The position numbers and the translations under genes were made by a program. A stretch of DNA of 64,000 nucleotides from Pseudomonadota bacterium (GTDB taxonomy: Bacteria; Pseudomonadota; Gammaproteobacteria; Steroidobacterales; MnTg04). Shown in pieces: positions 40,107 through 47,324 of this stretch. A model generated the notes under the pieces. That model was given only the letters and a program-made list of their open reading frames with translations, was not told the origin of the DNA and did not search any database. The stretch is taken from contig JADFSO010000004.1 in assembly GCA_022560735.1 (NCBI GenBank), positions 1-64,000 on the forward strand. Direction: 5' to 3'. How positions within the stretch are numbered: position 1 is the first letter of the stretch; each line of letters begins with the position of its first letter.

Positions 40107-42437
40107 CTAATCGCCCTTGGGCCAGTTCGGCGGCAAGGTCTTGATATGCAGATCGCGTTGCGGGAACGGAATCGTAATGGACTGTTCCTTGAAAGCCTGG
40201 TCGATCGCAAAATTGATATCGCTGGTCACATCATAGCGCCGTTCGATGCGTTTTATTCTGACTCTCAGTTCAAAGTTTAGCGAGCTATCGCCAAACTCTA
40301 TAAACAGCGCTTTCGGCGGCGTCGCCCGGGTCGGGTCGGTCATTACCTCCGGGTGATCTCTGCCCGCGGTCTCCAGAATTTCCTTTACCAGTTTGGTGTC
40401 TGAGCCATAGGCGACACCCACCTTGATCCGCAATCGGCCATGCGGGTCGTGCAGCACCCAGTTGGTGACCTGACCGGAAACCAGTTCCGAATTGGGGACG
40501 AAGATATTCTGGTTATCCAGCGTTTCAATTTCCGTCGAGCGAATACTGATGCGTTTGACGAAGCCTTCGACTGTGCCCACGGTGACAAAATCGCCAACTT
40601 TCACCGGTCTTTCAAACAACAAAATCATGCCCGAAATAAAATTGTTGACTATCGACTGGAGGCCAAAACCAATACCGACGGACAACGCAGCGGCCATCCA
40701 GGCCAGGCCGGCGAGACTGACGCCGATCATTGCAAGACCGGTAATGCTCGCGATGGTGAATCCCGCATACCCGGCCAGGGTTACCATCGAATCCCGGGCG
40801 CCGCGATCCATCGTCATATGACGCACCCAGCGTCTTTGTATCAGGCCCTTGATCCAGCTGGTTACCAGTAACAGTCCGGTAAATACAATAATTCCGGACA
40901 GGATATTGAGCGGCATGATACTGATTGCACCGATCGTAAATCCCTGGGTAATGTAGGCGCCGACATTGGGCAAGATAGTGCCCGAGTTGTCCCATATCCA
41001 GATAAGCAGTGCGGCAAATCCGAGCCACACCGTAATATCTATCAGTAATTGATAGGGGCCGAGGCGACTGGGTTTCTCGGCGGAACTGATCCCCAGGTAG
41101 CTGCGCGCCCTGAAGGCAAGCGGGCTGCTGCCGGTGGTAATCGCGTTCCTGGTCTGCTCGATCAGCCACAACAGCATCCAGATCGCGAAACCCGACATGG
41201 CGCTGAGAACGATCCCGCGGGTCAGATAACTGGCGAAATTATGGTAACCGAATATTTCGGCAACGATCGATGACAGGATGATCAGCAGAATGACGAAACG
41301 GGTGAATCTGAATCGATTCATCAAGCCCGGTATTTTTCTGGCGATCAGCAAAACCCAAAGCAGGGAAAATGCCAGGAACAACGTGAGCAAACTACGCGGT
41401 AACGCATCCAGGTCTTCCGGCAGATCGACCAGCCAGCCTTGCCCCAGGATGACAAAACTGCTGACCAGCACCAGCAGAAACCGGTGCAGGCGGCGACGCA
41501 CGGGCTTGACCATGCCGGGGATCAGGCCTTCGACTTCCGCCGCCGGCGATAATGGTCCGGTGCTCCATATGATTACGACCCCGCCGAAACCATAGGCCAG
41601 TATACCCATGGCCAGCCTGAAGGGAGCGAGGTTCCACACCAGTTCCGTGGCATAGATATTGATGACAATGGCGGCGATCAGTCCCGCCAGAAGAATCGGT
41701 GCGTATTCAGCGAGCGGTTTGGGGATCAGGTATTTGAATTCCGGTGCGCGCTCATCGGCTCCCGAATCCTTGTACCAGCAGTTGAATTTATACCGCAGAG
41801 CGAAGCCAAGTCCGATGGCCAGAACGACCAGGGCAATCAATATCCATGTCGAAGCAAAGCTGCCATCGACGGATGGGGCTGGCTGCAATGCCTGAATGAT
41901 CCTCGCCGGCCACAGATTGGCTGTTTCAAGTTTTCCTTGACCGTTTTGCCAAAGCGCGTTGCCCCGGCTCATCACGCGTTGCCGTGACAAGCGCGATCCC
42001 TTTTGCTCGGCTATTGCGGTCAGCCCGTCAGATCGGGAAATAACCAGTTCGCAATTCGACAAGCGCGCTTCCACCAGGCTTTTTTCCGTCTGCAAGGCAT
42101 TGCGTCTTTCCCAGATTTCAATATTCTCGTTTTCATTGAAGACCGGGAGAATCCCCAGCTCGCTGTCCAGTCTTGCCACTTCCGGACGAGTGTCGGCAAC
42201 GCAGGTCTCGGCGCCCGCGCGTAAACGACTGACCAGTGCGAGAGCCTCGCTGACGGTCAGCTGGTTTGCGTCGGGATCTTTAAAGCGTAGCTGCATCGCC
42301 TCGATGTCTTCGATGGCGGTGCCGGGATTAAAGGCTTCTTCGTCAGCGGCCTGCTGGGCGAGCAGGGCCGTGCTGCCAAACAGCGCCAGCCAGGCGGTGG
42401 CGGTCAGCAGAGCGCGAAGGCGAATCCCTTTGGACAT
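40107..42437 (-). CDS. large MscS-family mechanosensitive channel
   Basis: The 776-residue protein resembles large mechanosensitive channels that release solutes during osmotic downshock. A signal peptide (ALLTATAWLALFGSTALLAQQ) precedes a periplasmic domain of about 190 residues with predicted coiled coil and two Cys. About ten transmembrane helices follow. The MscS core is near residues 535-720: GLAWMAAALSVGIGFGLQSIVNNFISGMILLFERPVKVGDFVTVG, then the beta domain (NIFVPNSELVSGQVTNWVLHDPHGRLRIKVGVAYG). It is larger than MscS (286 residues) and smaller than MscK (1120). Which subfamily it belongs to is not certain. It is convergent with serS. Confidence 0.88.
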   Translation of the reverse strand: MSKGIRLRALLTATAWLALFGSTALLAQQAADEEAFNPGTAIEDIEAMQLRFKDPDANQLTVSEALALVSRLRAGAETCVADTRPEVARLDSELGILPVFNENENIEIWERRNALQTEKSLVEARLSNCELVISRSDGLTAIAEQKGSRLSRQRVMSRGNALWQNGQGKLETANLWPARIIQALQPAPSVDGSFASTWILIALVVLAIGLGFALRYKFNCWYKDSGADERAPEFKYLIPKPLAEYAPILLAGLIAAIVINIYATELVWNLAPFRLAMGILAYGFGGVVIIWSTGPLSPAAEVEGLIPGMVKPVRRRLHRFLLVLVSSFVILGQGWLVDLPEDLDALPRSLLTLFLAFSLLWVLLIARKIPGLMNRFRFTRFVILLIILSSIVAEIFGYHNFASYLTRGIVLSAMSGFAIWMLLWLIEQTRNAITTGSSPLAFRARSYLGISSAEKPSRLGPYQLLIDITVWLGFAALLIWIWDNSGTILPNVGAYITQGFTIGAISIMPLNILSGIIVFTGLLLVTSWIKGLIQRRWVRHMTMDRGARDSMVTLAGYAGFTIASITGLAMIGVSLAGLAWMAAALSVGIGFGLQSIVNNFISGMILLFERPVKVGDFVTVGTVEGFVKRISIRSTEIETLDNQNIFVPNSELVSGQVTNWVLHDPHGRLRIKVGVAYGSDTKLVKEILETAGRDHPEVMTDPTRATPPKALFIEFGDSSLNFELRVRIKRIERRYDVTSDINFAIDQAFKEQSITIPFPQRDLHIKTLPPNWPKGD

Positions 42438-42540
42438 GATCCGGTATTATAACCACAGCTTGGTCTGTGGCCTAAAGACGTGGTTCTCGAATTATTGTCT
42501 TGAACATTGATCGGCAAAAAGGCGAGAATTCGCATCGGCA

Positions 42541-42570
42541 AGCGGTGGCAGAATGGTCAAATGCGACGAT
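42541..42570 (+). pseudogene. tRNA-Ser 5' fragment (degenerate)
   Basis: AGCGGTGGCAGAATGGTCAA and the following ATGCG repeat the first part of the intact tRNA-Ser 48 bases downstream (GGTGGCAGAGTGGTTGAATGCG) with three changes. No anticodon arm, variable arm or T arm follows. It looks like a decayed partial duplication of the D-arm half. Confidence 0.5.
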
Positions 42571-42588
42571 TGCGCGAAAAAACAGTTT

Positions 42589-42679
42589 GGAGAGGTGGCA
42601 GAGTGGTTGAATGCGGTGGTCTTGAAAACCATTAACGGTTTGTAGCCGTTCGGGGGTTCGAATCCCTCCCTCTCCGCCA
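42589..42679 (+). tRNA. tRNA-Ser (UGA anticodon)
   Basis: The 91-nt gene starts GGAGAGG and ends CCTCTCC-G-CCA with an encoded CCA, so the 7-bp acceptor stem is complete. The anticodon loop CTTGAAA contains TGA, which reads UCA and related serine codons. A long variable arm (about ACGGTTTGTAGCCGT) identifies a class II tRNA, and the T arm contains GGTTCGAAT. This is the serine tRNA used by the nearby SerRS. Confidence 0.96.
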
Positions 42680-42689
42680 TCCATCTGGG

Positions 42690-42761
42690 GTTCATACCGG
42701 AGACATGGGTAACACTTTTGCACTAAAACCAGCGCAAGTCCGAAAGCCGGTGACATCTGTA
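42690..42761. repeat. possible insertion-element end remnant
   Basis: Starting 11 bases after tRNA-Ser, CCGGAGACATGGGTA (42697-42711) and CCGGTGACATCTGTA (42747-42761) form a direct repeat with a 50-base period (12 of 15 identical). The phrase GGAGACATGGGTAACA is one I associate with the ends of IS481-like elements; this is memory, not a search result. No transposase reading frame is present, so at most a remnant remains. Confidence 0.35.
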
Positions 42762-42815
42762 CTGCGACGCTGCCATAATTGATATTTGCTCCATTTGCGG
42801 GCGGAAATGCTGGCC

Positions 42816-43103
42816 ATGACATACAGATATCGAATCTCCTATCGCAAGCCCGGCCCGGTTGCCCAGGCCATCAGCTTTATCACCGGTATCGTGGCGCTGG
42901 CTATCGCGGCTTTCCTGGGTATTTTCATACTGGCGGCACTGGTCGGTCTGATCGTTATCGGCTCGGCGGCGTTTGCCGTTCGGTTCTGGTGGATCAAGCG
43001 GAAAATACAGCAGGCGGTCAGGGAGGGGCAATCGCCCGGCGATGTCCTGCATGCCGATTATATTGTGATCGAGGAACGGGAAACAAAATCCCCGGATGTC
43101 TGA
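42816..43103 (+). CDS. small two-helix membrane protein
   Basis: The 95-residue protein has a long hydrophobic stretch that can form two transmembrane helices (AISFITGIVALAIAAFLGIFILAALVGLIVIGSAAFAVRFWW). A basic-acidic soluble tail follows (IKRKIQQAVREGQSPGDVLHADYIVIEERE). ATG 42816 has a gcggaa at good spacing; ATG 42807 and the longer frame from 42786 are less likely. It is 21 bases upstream of the histidine phosphatase gene and probably co-transcribed. The function is not recognised. Confidence 0.7.
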   Translation: MTYRYRISYRKPGPVAQAISFITGIVALAIAAFLGIFILAALVGLIVIGSAAFAVRFWWIKRKIQQAVREGQSPGDVLHADYIVIEERETKSPDV

Positions 43104-43124
43104 GTTCGGCGGACAGCAAGGCAC

Positions 43125-43736
43125 ATGGAAGGAAAAAAATTGAAAAAAATGCACAGGACATTGCGCCGCCGGCCGCTGTATACGCCGCTGATCATGCCGG
43201 TCATGGGATTCGTCCTGATGGCGCTGGCTATCGCCTGGTACTTCGATTCGCGGGCAACGACAGTCGTATTCCTGGTGCGTCACGCTGAAAAAGCGGCCAT
43301 GCCTGCCGGCGACCCGGGTCTGAGCGATCTCGGCAGGGAGAGGGCGGAGGAACTGGCCCGGGTCATGGCGATGTCCAATGTGAACAACGGGCCGGATCAT
43401 ATATTTGTGTCCCAGTACCGGCGTTCGCTGGGAACAGTTGAACCGCTGATTCGCGATACCGGTCTGCCGGTCAGCGAATACCTCGCGGAGGATTCCGCTG
43501 CGCTGGTCGATGAACTGCTGGACAATTACCGCGGTCAGGCCGTGCTCGTCGTCGCACACAGCAATACCGTGGCCGAGATTATCGAGCTTTTGGGCGGCAA
43601 GGCGCCGGCGCAGGAAATGACCGAGCAAGACTATGACGACCTGTACGTGGTCGGTATCCCGCGTTTTGGCCGGCGGCAAACCCTGCGCTTCAAGTATGGC
43701 CGCGTGAATAACTCGAATAATCCGATAGAACAATAA
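43125..43736 (+). CDS. membrane-anchored histidine phosphatase (SixA/phosphoglycerate mutase-like)
   Basis: The 203-residue protein has one N-terminal transmembrane helix (about residues 19-41) and then a histidine phosphatase domain. The motif VVFLVRHAEKA holds the phospho-accepting His, FVSQYRRSLGTVEPL the second Arg region, and AVLVVAHSNTVAEIIELL the second catalytic His. It would act in the periplasm if the helix is a signal anchor. The short domain (about 155 residues) is SixA-like; the substrate is unknown. TTG 43140 has a better-spaced ggaagga than ATG 43125 and may be the real start. Confidence 0.85.
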   Translation: MEGKKLKKMHRTLRRRPLYTPLIMPVMGFVLMALAIAWYFDSRATTVVFLVRHAEKAAMPAGDPGLSDLGRERAEELARVMAMSNVNNGPDHIFVSQYRRSLGTVEPLIRDTGLPVSEYLAEDSAALVDELLDNYRGQAVLVVAHSNTVAEIIELLGGKAPAQEMTEQDYDDLYVVGIPRFGRRQTLRFKYGRVNNSNNPIEQ

Positions 43737-43750
43737 CTTATATAATATTA

Positions 43751-43774
43751 TTAAAGTTATTTATTAACTTTTAA
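43751..43774. terminator. AT-rich hairpin between convergent genes
   Basis: TTAAAGTTA and TAACTTTTAA can pair around the loop TTTAT. The hairpin overlaps the trmH stop codon (43764-43766) and lies 15 bases after the histidine phosphatase stop. It is AT-rich, so its strength as a terminator is doubtful. The right half carries the 15-base sequence shared (inverted) with the imuA-imuB spacer. Confidence 0.4.
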
Positions 43775-44360
43775 AAGGATTTTCCAGTAGCTGTCCGTCG
43801 GCGGACAAAGCCGGATACATCAGCTTTTTTTCCCGGCAGCGGCGCGCGATGTCCGGATAGGCCCATTCAAAAAGAGTCTGCTGCCAGGTTTTGGGGTCGA
43901 GGCGGCTGTGCTCATACATGCCGGCAGCTTCACGCTGCTTCATGGCCTCGTACAAGATCAACGCGGCGGCCACCGAAACATTCAATGACTCAGTATGTCC
44001 TTGCATCGAAATTTTCAGATGGGCATCGGCGAGACCGGCGGCTTCGGCACTGACACCGACCAATTCCGAGCCGAGCAACAGGGCGGTCGGCGCGGTGTAG
44101 TCGATTTCTCGAAAGTCCCTGGCCTGGGCGGACAGGTGCGCCGCGAGCACCTGGAAACCGTCATTTTTCAGACAGCCGATGGCGCTGGCTATATCGGCAT
44201 GGATCACGATCGGCACCCATTTGCGCGATCCGGCGGAAGTCAGGTGATGACGAGGCAACTTCGGCGAATTCGACACGACATGGGCCCGGAAAACGCCCAC
44301 CGCGTCGCAACTGCGAATAATTGCCGCCAGGTTATGCGACTTGTGCACATTCTCCGACAA
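43764..44360 (-). CDS. trmH: TrmH family RNA methyltransferase (probable tRNA Gm18)
   Basis: SpoU/TrmH enzymes methylate the 2'-OH of ribose; TrmH itself acts on G18 of tRNA. Motifs seen are NVHKSHNLAAIIRSCDAVGV (motif 1, with the catalytic-region Asn and Arg), LLLGSELVGVSAEA (motif 2) and MQGHTESLNVSVAAALILYEA (motif 3, knot and SAM site). The C-terminal extension (DPKTWQQTLFEWAYPDIARRCREKK) favours TrmH. TTG 44360 is the first standard start, but homologous N-terminal sequence continues upstream in frame to about 44429, where the codon at the expected start is ATC. The coordinates therefore probably miss about 23 residues. It follows the peroxiredoxin gene closely. Confidence 0.88.
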   Translation of the reverse strand: MSENVHKSHNLAAIIRSCDAVGVFRAHVVSNSPKLPRHHLTSAGSRKWVPIVIHADIASAIGCLKNDGFQVLAAHLSAQARDFREIDYTAPTALLLGSELVGVSAEAAGLADAHLKISMQGHTESLNVSVAAALILYEAMKQREAAGMYEHSRLDPKTWQQTLFEWAYPDIARRCREKKLMYPALSADGQLLENPFKS

Positions 44361-44452
44361 TATCGTCAGATCCGGCTGGCGGCGTGCCAGTACGCTGTTT
44401 AGCGTTTGGAAACGATCGGGAGTTACGATTCAAGAAGGCGGCCGCCCACTCA

Positions 44453-44905
44453 TCATGCCTGCAAAGCGATGGCCTGATGGATGAATTCTTCGTGTTGCCC
44501 GATACGCAAGTCCGCCAGCACCGCATCGCGAATGATGCCGTCCTGGTCTATCAGAAAAGTGGCGCGGCGAACGCCGAAACCCAGTGGGCCGTTGACGCCA
44601 TAATCCACAATCACTGCCTTGCCGACATCGGACAGGAGCAGGAACGGCAGTTGATATTTCTCCGCGAACCGTTGATGGCTTTCCGTGCCCTGGGGGCTGA
44701 TGCCCGCCACCTTGAGCCCTGCGGCAACCAGTTCGCCATGCAGATCGCGAATCGCGCATGCCTCCCTGGTGCAGCCCGGTGTGAAATCGGCCGGATAGAA
44801 ATACAAGACCAGCGGGCCATTTTCCAGCAACCCCTGCAAGGACACGGGCTTGCCGGTCTGGTCAGGAAGCGTGAATCGCGGCGCCTGTTCGCTAATTTCC
44901 AGCAT
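44453..44905 (-). CDS. bcp: thioredoxin-dependent peroxiredoxin (Bcp/PrxQ type)
   Basis: This enzyme reduces hydroperoxides using thioredoxin. The 150-residue protein has YFYPADFTPGCTREACAIRD with the peroxidatic Cys45 and resolving Cys50, the same positions as in E. coli Bcp. Other family segments are EISEQAPRFTLPDQTG and VRRATFLIDQDGIIRDAV. It is cytoplasmic, with no signal peptide. The expected partner reductase TrxB is encoded at 31.4-32.3 kb. It is upstream of trmH on the same strand. Confidence 0.95.
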   Translation of the reverse strand: MLEISEQAPRFTLPDQTGKPVSLQGLLENGPLVLYFYPADFTPGCTREACAIRDLHGELVAAGLKVAGISPQGTESHQRFAEKYQLPFLLLSDVGKAVIVDYGVNGPLGFGVRRATFLIDQDGIIRDAVLADLRIGQHEEFIHQAIALQA

Positions 44906-44990
44906 ATTGCCTATTTTAGTCCGCTGGTACCCACATGCAATACTTGGCCTTTCCGGCCATCACCACCGGTGATAGAATGCGCCGCCTGAT

Positions 44991-45066
44991 GGGGCCGTAG
45001 CTCAGCTGGGAGAGCGCTGCGTTCGCAATGCAGAGGTCGGCGGTTCGATCCCGCTCGGCTCCACCA
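44991..45066 (+). tRNA. tRNA-Ala (CGC anticodon)
   Basis: The 76-nt gene starts GGGGCCG and ends CGGCTCC-A-CCA with encoded CCA. The D arm is AGCTCAGCTGGGAGAGC, the anticodon loop TTCGCAA gives CGC (reads GCG), and the T arm contains GGTTCGATC. It is followed by a strong terminator. Confidence 0.96.
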
Positions 45067-45074
45067 GTTTTGAT

Positions 45075-45102
45075 AAAATCCGGGATATCCCGGATTTTTT
45101 TT
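45075..45102 (+). terminator. rho-independent terminator after tRNA-Ala
   Basis: A 10-bp perfect stem (aaaatccggg/cccggatttt) with loop atat is followed by a run of eight T. It begins 9 bases after the tRNA-Ala CCA. Confidence 0.9.
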
Positions 45103-45210
45103 GCTTGCATCCGGTGGCCGCGGATATGATTGGTCAACGAGGGGAGCGTCCACTGCGCGCAGCGCTGCTGCTGCAAAACCTGATAAAATTTGCCGCAAGC
45201 AAAACAATTC

Positions 45211-45287
45211 GCCCCGGTAGCTCAGCTGGATAGAGCGTCCGCCTCCTAAGCGGAAGGTCCCAGGTTCGAATCCTGGTCGGGGCACCA
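45211..45287 (+). tRNA. tRNA-Arg (CCU anticodon)
   Basis: The 77-nt gene starts GCCCCGG and ends TCGGGGC-A-CCA with encoded CCA. The anticodon loop CTCCTAA contains CCT, reading AGG. The T arm is GGTTCGAAT. TAAAAT at 45184-45189 may be its -10 box. It has its own transcription after the terminator of tRNA-Ala. Confidence 0.96.
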
Positions 45288-45295
45288 GAAAAAAG

Positions 45296-45378
45296 AAAAA
45301 AGGGGACGGATTTATTTTCCGGAGTTTCACAACCGCTCGATACCCGCTATTTTTGAAAAATAAATCGGTCTCTTTTTT
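45296..45378. repeat. imperfect inverted repeat, transposase-associated type
   Basis: The left arm contains GGGGACGGATTTATTTT (45302-45318) and the right arm, read in reverse complement, GAGACCGATTTATTTT. Both arms are flanked by six A outward. They enclose about 36 bases without a gene. It begins 9 bases after tRNA-Arg. Phrases of this kind flank REP-associated (Y1/TnpA-REP) transposase genes in other gammaproteobacteria, as I remember them. No transposase is present, so this would be a non-autonomous copy or a scar. The following 45379-45646 holds no gene that I can support. Confidence 0.45.
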
Positions 45379-45646
45379 AGTGGAAGATCGCTTTACGACC
45401 CAAAACGGACCTTAGCAGAGCCTGGTTAATGCCCGCCTGGACTAATTGTAGGGCAAGGTAACAAATCTTCTACTACACTTGACAGTTAACGACGACAAAG
45501 CTAAACCTGACTAAAGACGGGGACGGGAAGCGACGGGTCCTCGCTTCCTCCGAGAAACAACAGAAAACTCCCCGAAGTAGCCAGAAACCGATGAAAAAAG
45601 GCTGCGCGGGAGACCGAAAATGATTACAAAAACCGAAGGAGCGGCC

Positions 45647-45757
45647 ATGACAAAATCCTCAAAGCCCACCGATACTACCGTGGTTCTTCGGTCACGCGGC
45701 CTGCGATCGATGGTACGTATCTCACAGCGGCAACTTCAACATTATGTCATCGCGTAG
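45647..45757 (+). CDS. small upstream ORF overlapping cfa start
   Basis: A 36-codon frame begins ATG 45647 behind a well-placed aaggag and ends TAG 45755-45757, 14 bases past the cfa ATG. The peptide is basic and hydrophilic (start MTKSSKPTDTTVV, end LQHYVIA) and is not recognised. The cfa start itself has no visible ribosome binding site. Translation of this short frame may therefore couple to cfa, or it may be a leader peptide. It could also be chance. Confidence 0.4.
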   Translation: MTKSSKPTDTTVVLRSRGLRSMVRISQRQLQHYVIA

Positions 45758-46874
45758 TCAGAAACTGATTGAACCGATATTCCGCGAGGCGGGCATACGG
45801 ATAAACGGCTCTGAACCGTGGGATATGATCATTCATGATGCGCGCTTTTTTGACCGATTCGTAAGAGACGGCACGATGGGTGCGGGCGAGAGTTACATGG
45901 ATGGCTGGTGGGACTGCGAGCGCATCGATGAGCTTACGGCACGCGTACTCAGTTCTGAACTTTCGGACGTGTTTGCCAGAAACTGGAAACTCCGACTGGA
46001 TCATCTGAAAAAAGTACTCCTCGATCGGCAAAGAGGGCGCCGCAGCATGGCCGTTGCGGAACGGCATTACGATCTCGGCAATGAATTCTTTGCCCGGATG
46101 CTTGGACCGACCATGGCGTACTCGTGCGCTTACTGGCGCGATGCCGACAATCTCGATGAAGCTCAGCGGAACAAGATGGACCTGTGCTGCCGCAAGCTCG
46201 AGCTCAAGGAAGGCGACAGGCTGCTCGACGTAGGATGCGGCTGGGGATCGATGATGAAGTACGCGGCGGAAAACTACGGCTGTGAGGTTATCGGCATTAC
46301 GATCTCGAAGCAGCAGTGCGAATATGCTGAACGCATCAGCAAAGATCTGCCGGTCGAAGTGCGGCTGCTGAATTATCGCGATGCTCGACCGGGTGACCTT
46401 GGAACATTCGACAAAGTCGTTTCGATAGGCATGTTCGAGCATGTCGGAAAACCTAATTACCGGAGTTTCATGCAATTTATCGACCGGGTTCTGGCGCCGG
46501 ATGGCCTGTTTCTGCTGCACACCATCGGCAGAATTGCGGACGTGCAGGATCGATGGATTGGACGCTATATCTTTCCCAACAGTTATCTGCCCGAACTTAG
46601 AGACCTCGCGGATGCAATCGCCAATATTTTCGTCCTGGAAGACCTGCAGAACATCGGTGCGAACTACGATAAGACCATGCTCGCCTGGCATCGGAACTTC
46701 GAGCAGTTTGCCAAGGAAGGTCTTGCTGAAGAAAACCCGAGGTTCTACCGCATGTGGCGTTATTACCTGCTGACAGGTGCCGGTAGCTTTCGCTTGCGCA
46801 AAAAGAGGGCCGCCGTTTGGCAGCTGGTGTTATCCAAAGGTGGCGTTCCGTTGGGCTACGCTGCCCCTCGCTAA
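45744..46874 (+). CDS. cfa: cyclopropane-fatty-acyl-phospholipid synthase
   Basis: Cfa transfers a methylene group from SAM to double bonds of membrane phospholipid acyl chains, usually on entry to stationary phase or stress. The 376-residue protein has INGSEPWDMIIHDARFF, GTMGAGESYMDGWWDCERIDEL, and HYDLGNEFFARMLGPTMAYSCAYW. The SAM motif is LLDVGCGWGSMMKYAAENYG and GMFEHVGKPNY carries the active-site Glu-His. The C-terminus has the conserved YDKTMLAWHRNFEQ. Length matches E. coli (382). ATG 45744 lacks a Shine-Dalgarno sequence and overlaps the short upstream ORF. Confidence 0.95.
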   Translation: MSSRSQKLIEPIFREAGIRINGSEPWDMIIHDARFFDRFVRDGTMGAGESYMDGWWDCERIDELTARVLSSELSDVFARNWKLRLDHLKKVLLDRQRGRRSMAVAERHYDLGNEFFARMLGPTMAYSCAYWRDADNLDEAQRNKMDLCCRKLELKEGDRLLDVGCGWGSMMKYAAENYGCEVIGITISKQQCEYAERISKDLPVEVRLLNYRDARPGDLGTFDKVVSIGMFEHVGKPNYRSFMQFIDRVLAPDGLFLLHTIGRIADVQDRWIGRYIFPNSYLPELRDLADAIANIFVLEDLQNIGANYDKTMLAWHRNFEQFAKEGLAEENPRFYRMWRYYLLTGAGSFRLRKKRAAVWQLVLSKGGVPLGYAAPR

Positions 46875-47324
46875 TTCAGTTGCGCCCAGGCCCGCGAGCG
46901 CTAAAGGTTCCTCGATATCGTCTGCACCGACAATCCCTACCCGCCGTCTGGCAACCTGCAGAGGGGACCTGCGAATGCTCGCCAGCTAAATGAACGACCA
47001 AGGAAGACGTTAAACTGCGAAATACCAGCTGAACGATTTAACGCAGGTGTTGCATCGACCGGTTGAAATCGCAGTCAAAAGCAGCCGCTCACAATCACAC
47101 TCGGGTTGGCGGCGTCAGGCAGGCGAGTTACCGGCCCGGAGCTGACACAGGATCAGGCGAAACCGGTAATTCGCGACGAGGACGTCGCTCCTACAACTTA
47201 AGCGATTGATCGTCACTGTTGAGTTGTCATCTTCGGCGGCTATACCAGGTTGATGCGACCGCGGTTGGGCATGGGTTTAGCCTCGTTTTGCTCAGCATTC
47301 AGCCGCGTCACCGGCGGAACAATA
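46875..47324. other. intergenic region without a gene
   Basis: These 450 bases separate cfa from the convergent porin gene. They contain one REP-like hairpin (47171-47197). I see no credible coding frame. The stretch about 47000-47100 has mixed composition and might be decayed mobile DNA, but nothing in it can be named. Confidence 0.5.
47171..47197. repeat. REP-like palindrome
   Basis: GCGACG-AGGA-CGTCGC forms a short GC-rich hairpin directly followed by TCCTACAAC. This is the shape of bacterial REP elements (hairpin plus conserved tail ending in CTCCTACA). Only one copy is visible in this window, so repetition across the genome is assumed. Confidence 0.5.

Noticed and set aside
42472..42822. 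116-codon minus-strand frame across tRNA-Ser
   Set aside because: Same reason: it reads through the antisense of an intact tRNA gene.
44911..45330. 139-codon minus-strand frame across tRNA-Ala and tRNA-Arg
   Set aside because: Two complete tRNA genes occupy this stretch on the plus strand; frames over tRNAs are often wrongly annotated as proteins.
46777..46989. 70-codon frame spanning the cfa stop
   Set aside because: Lies mostly in another frame of cfa and has no start signal.
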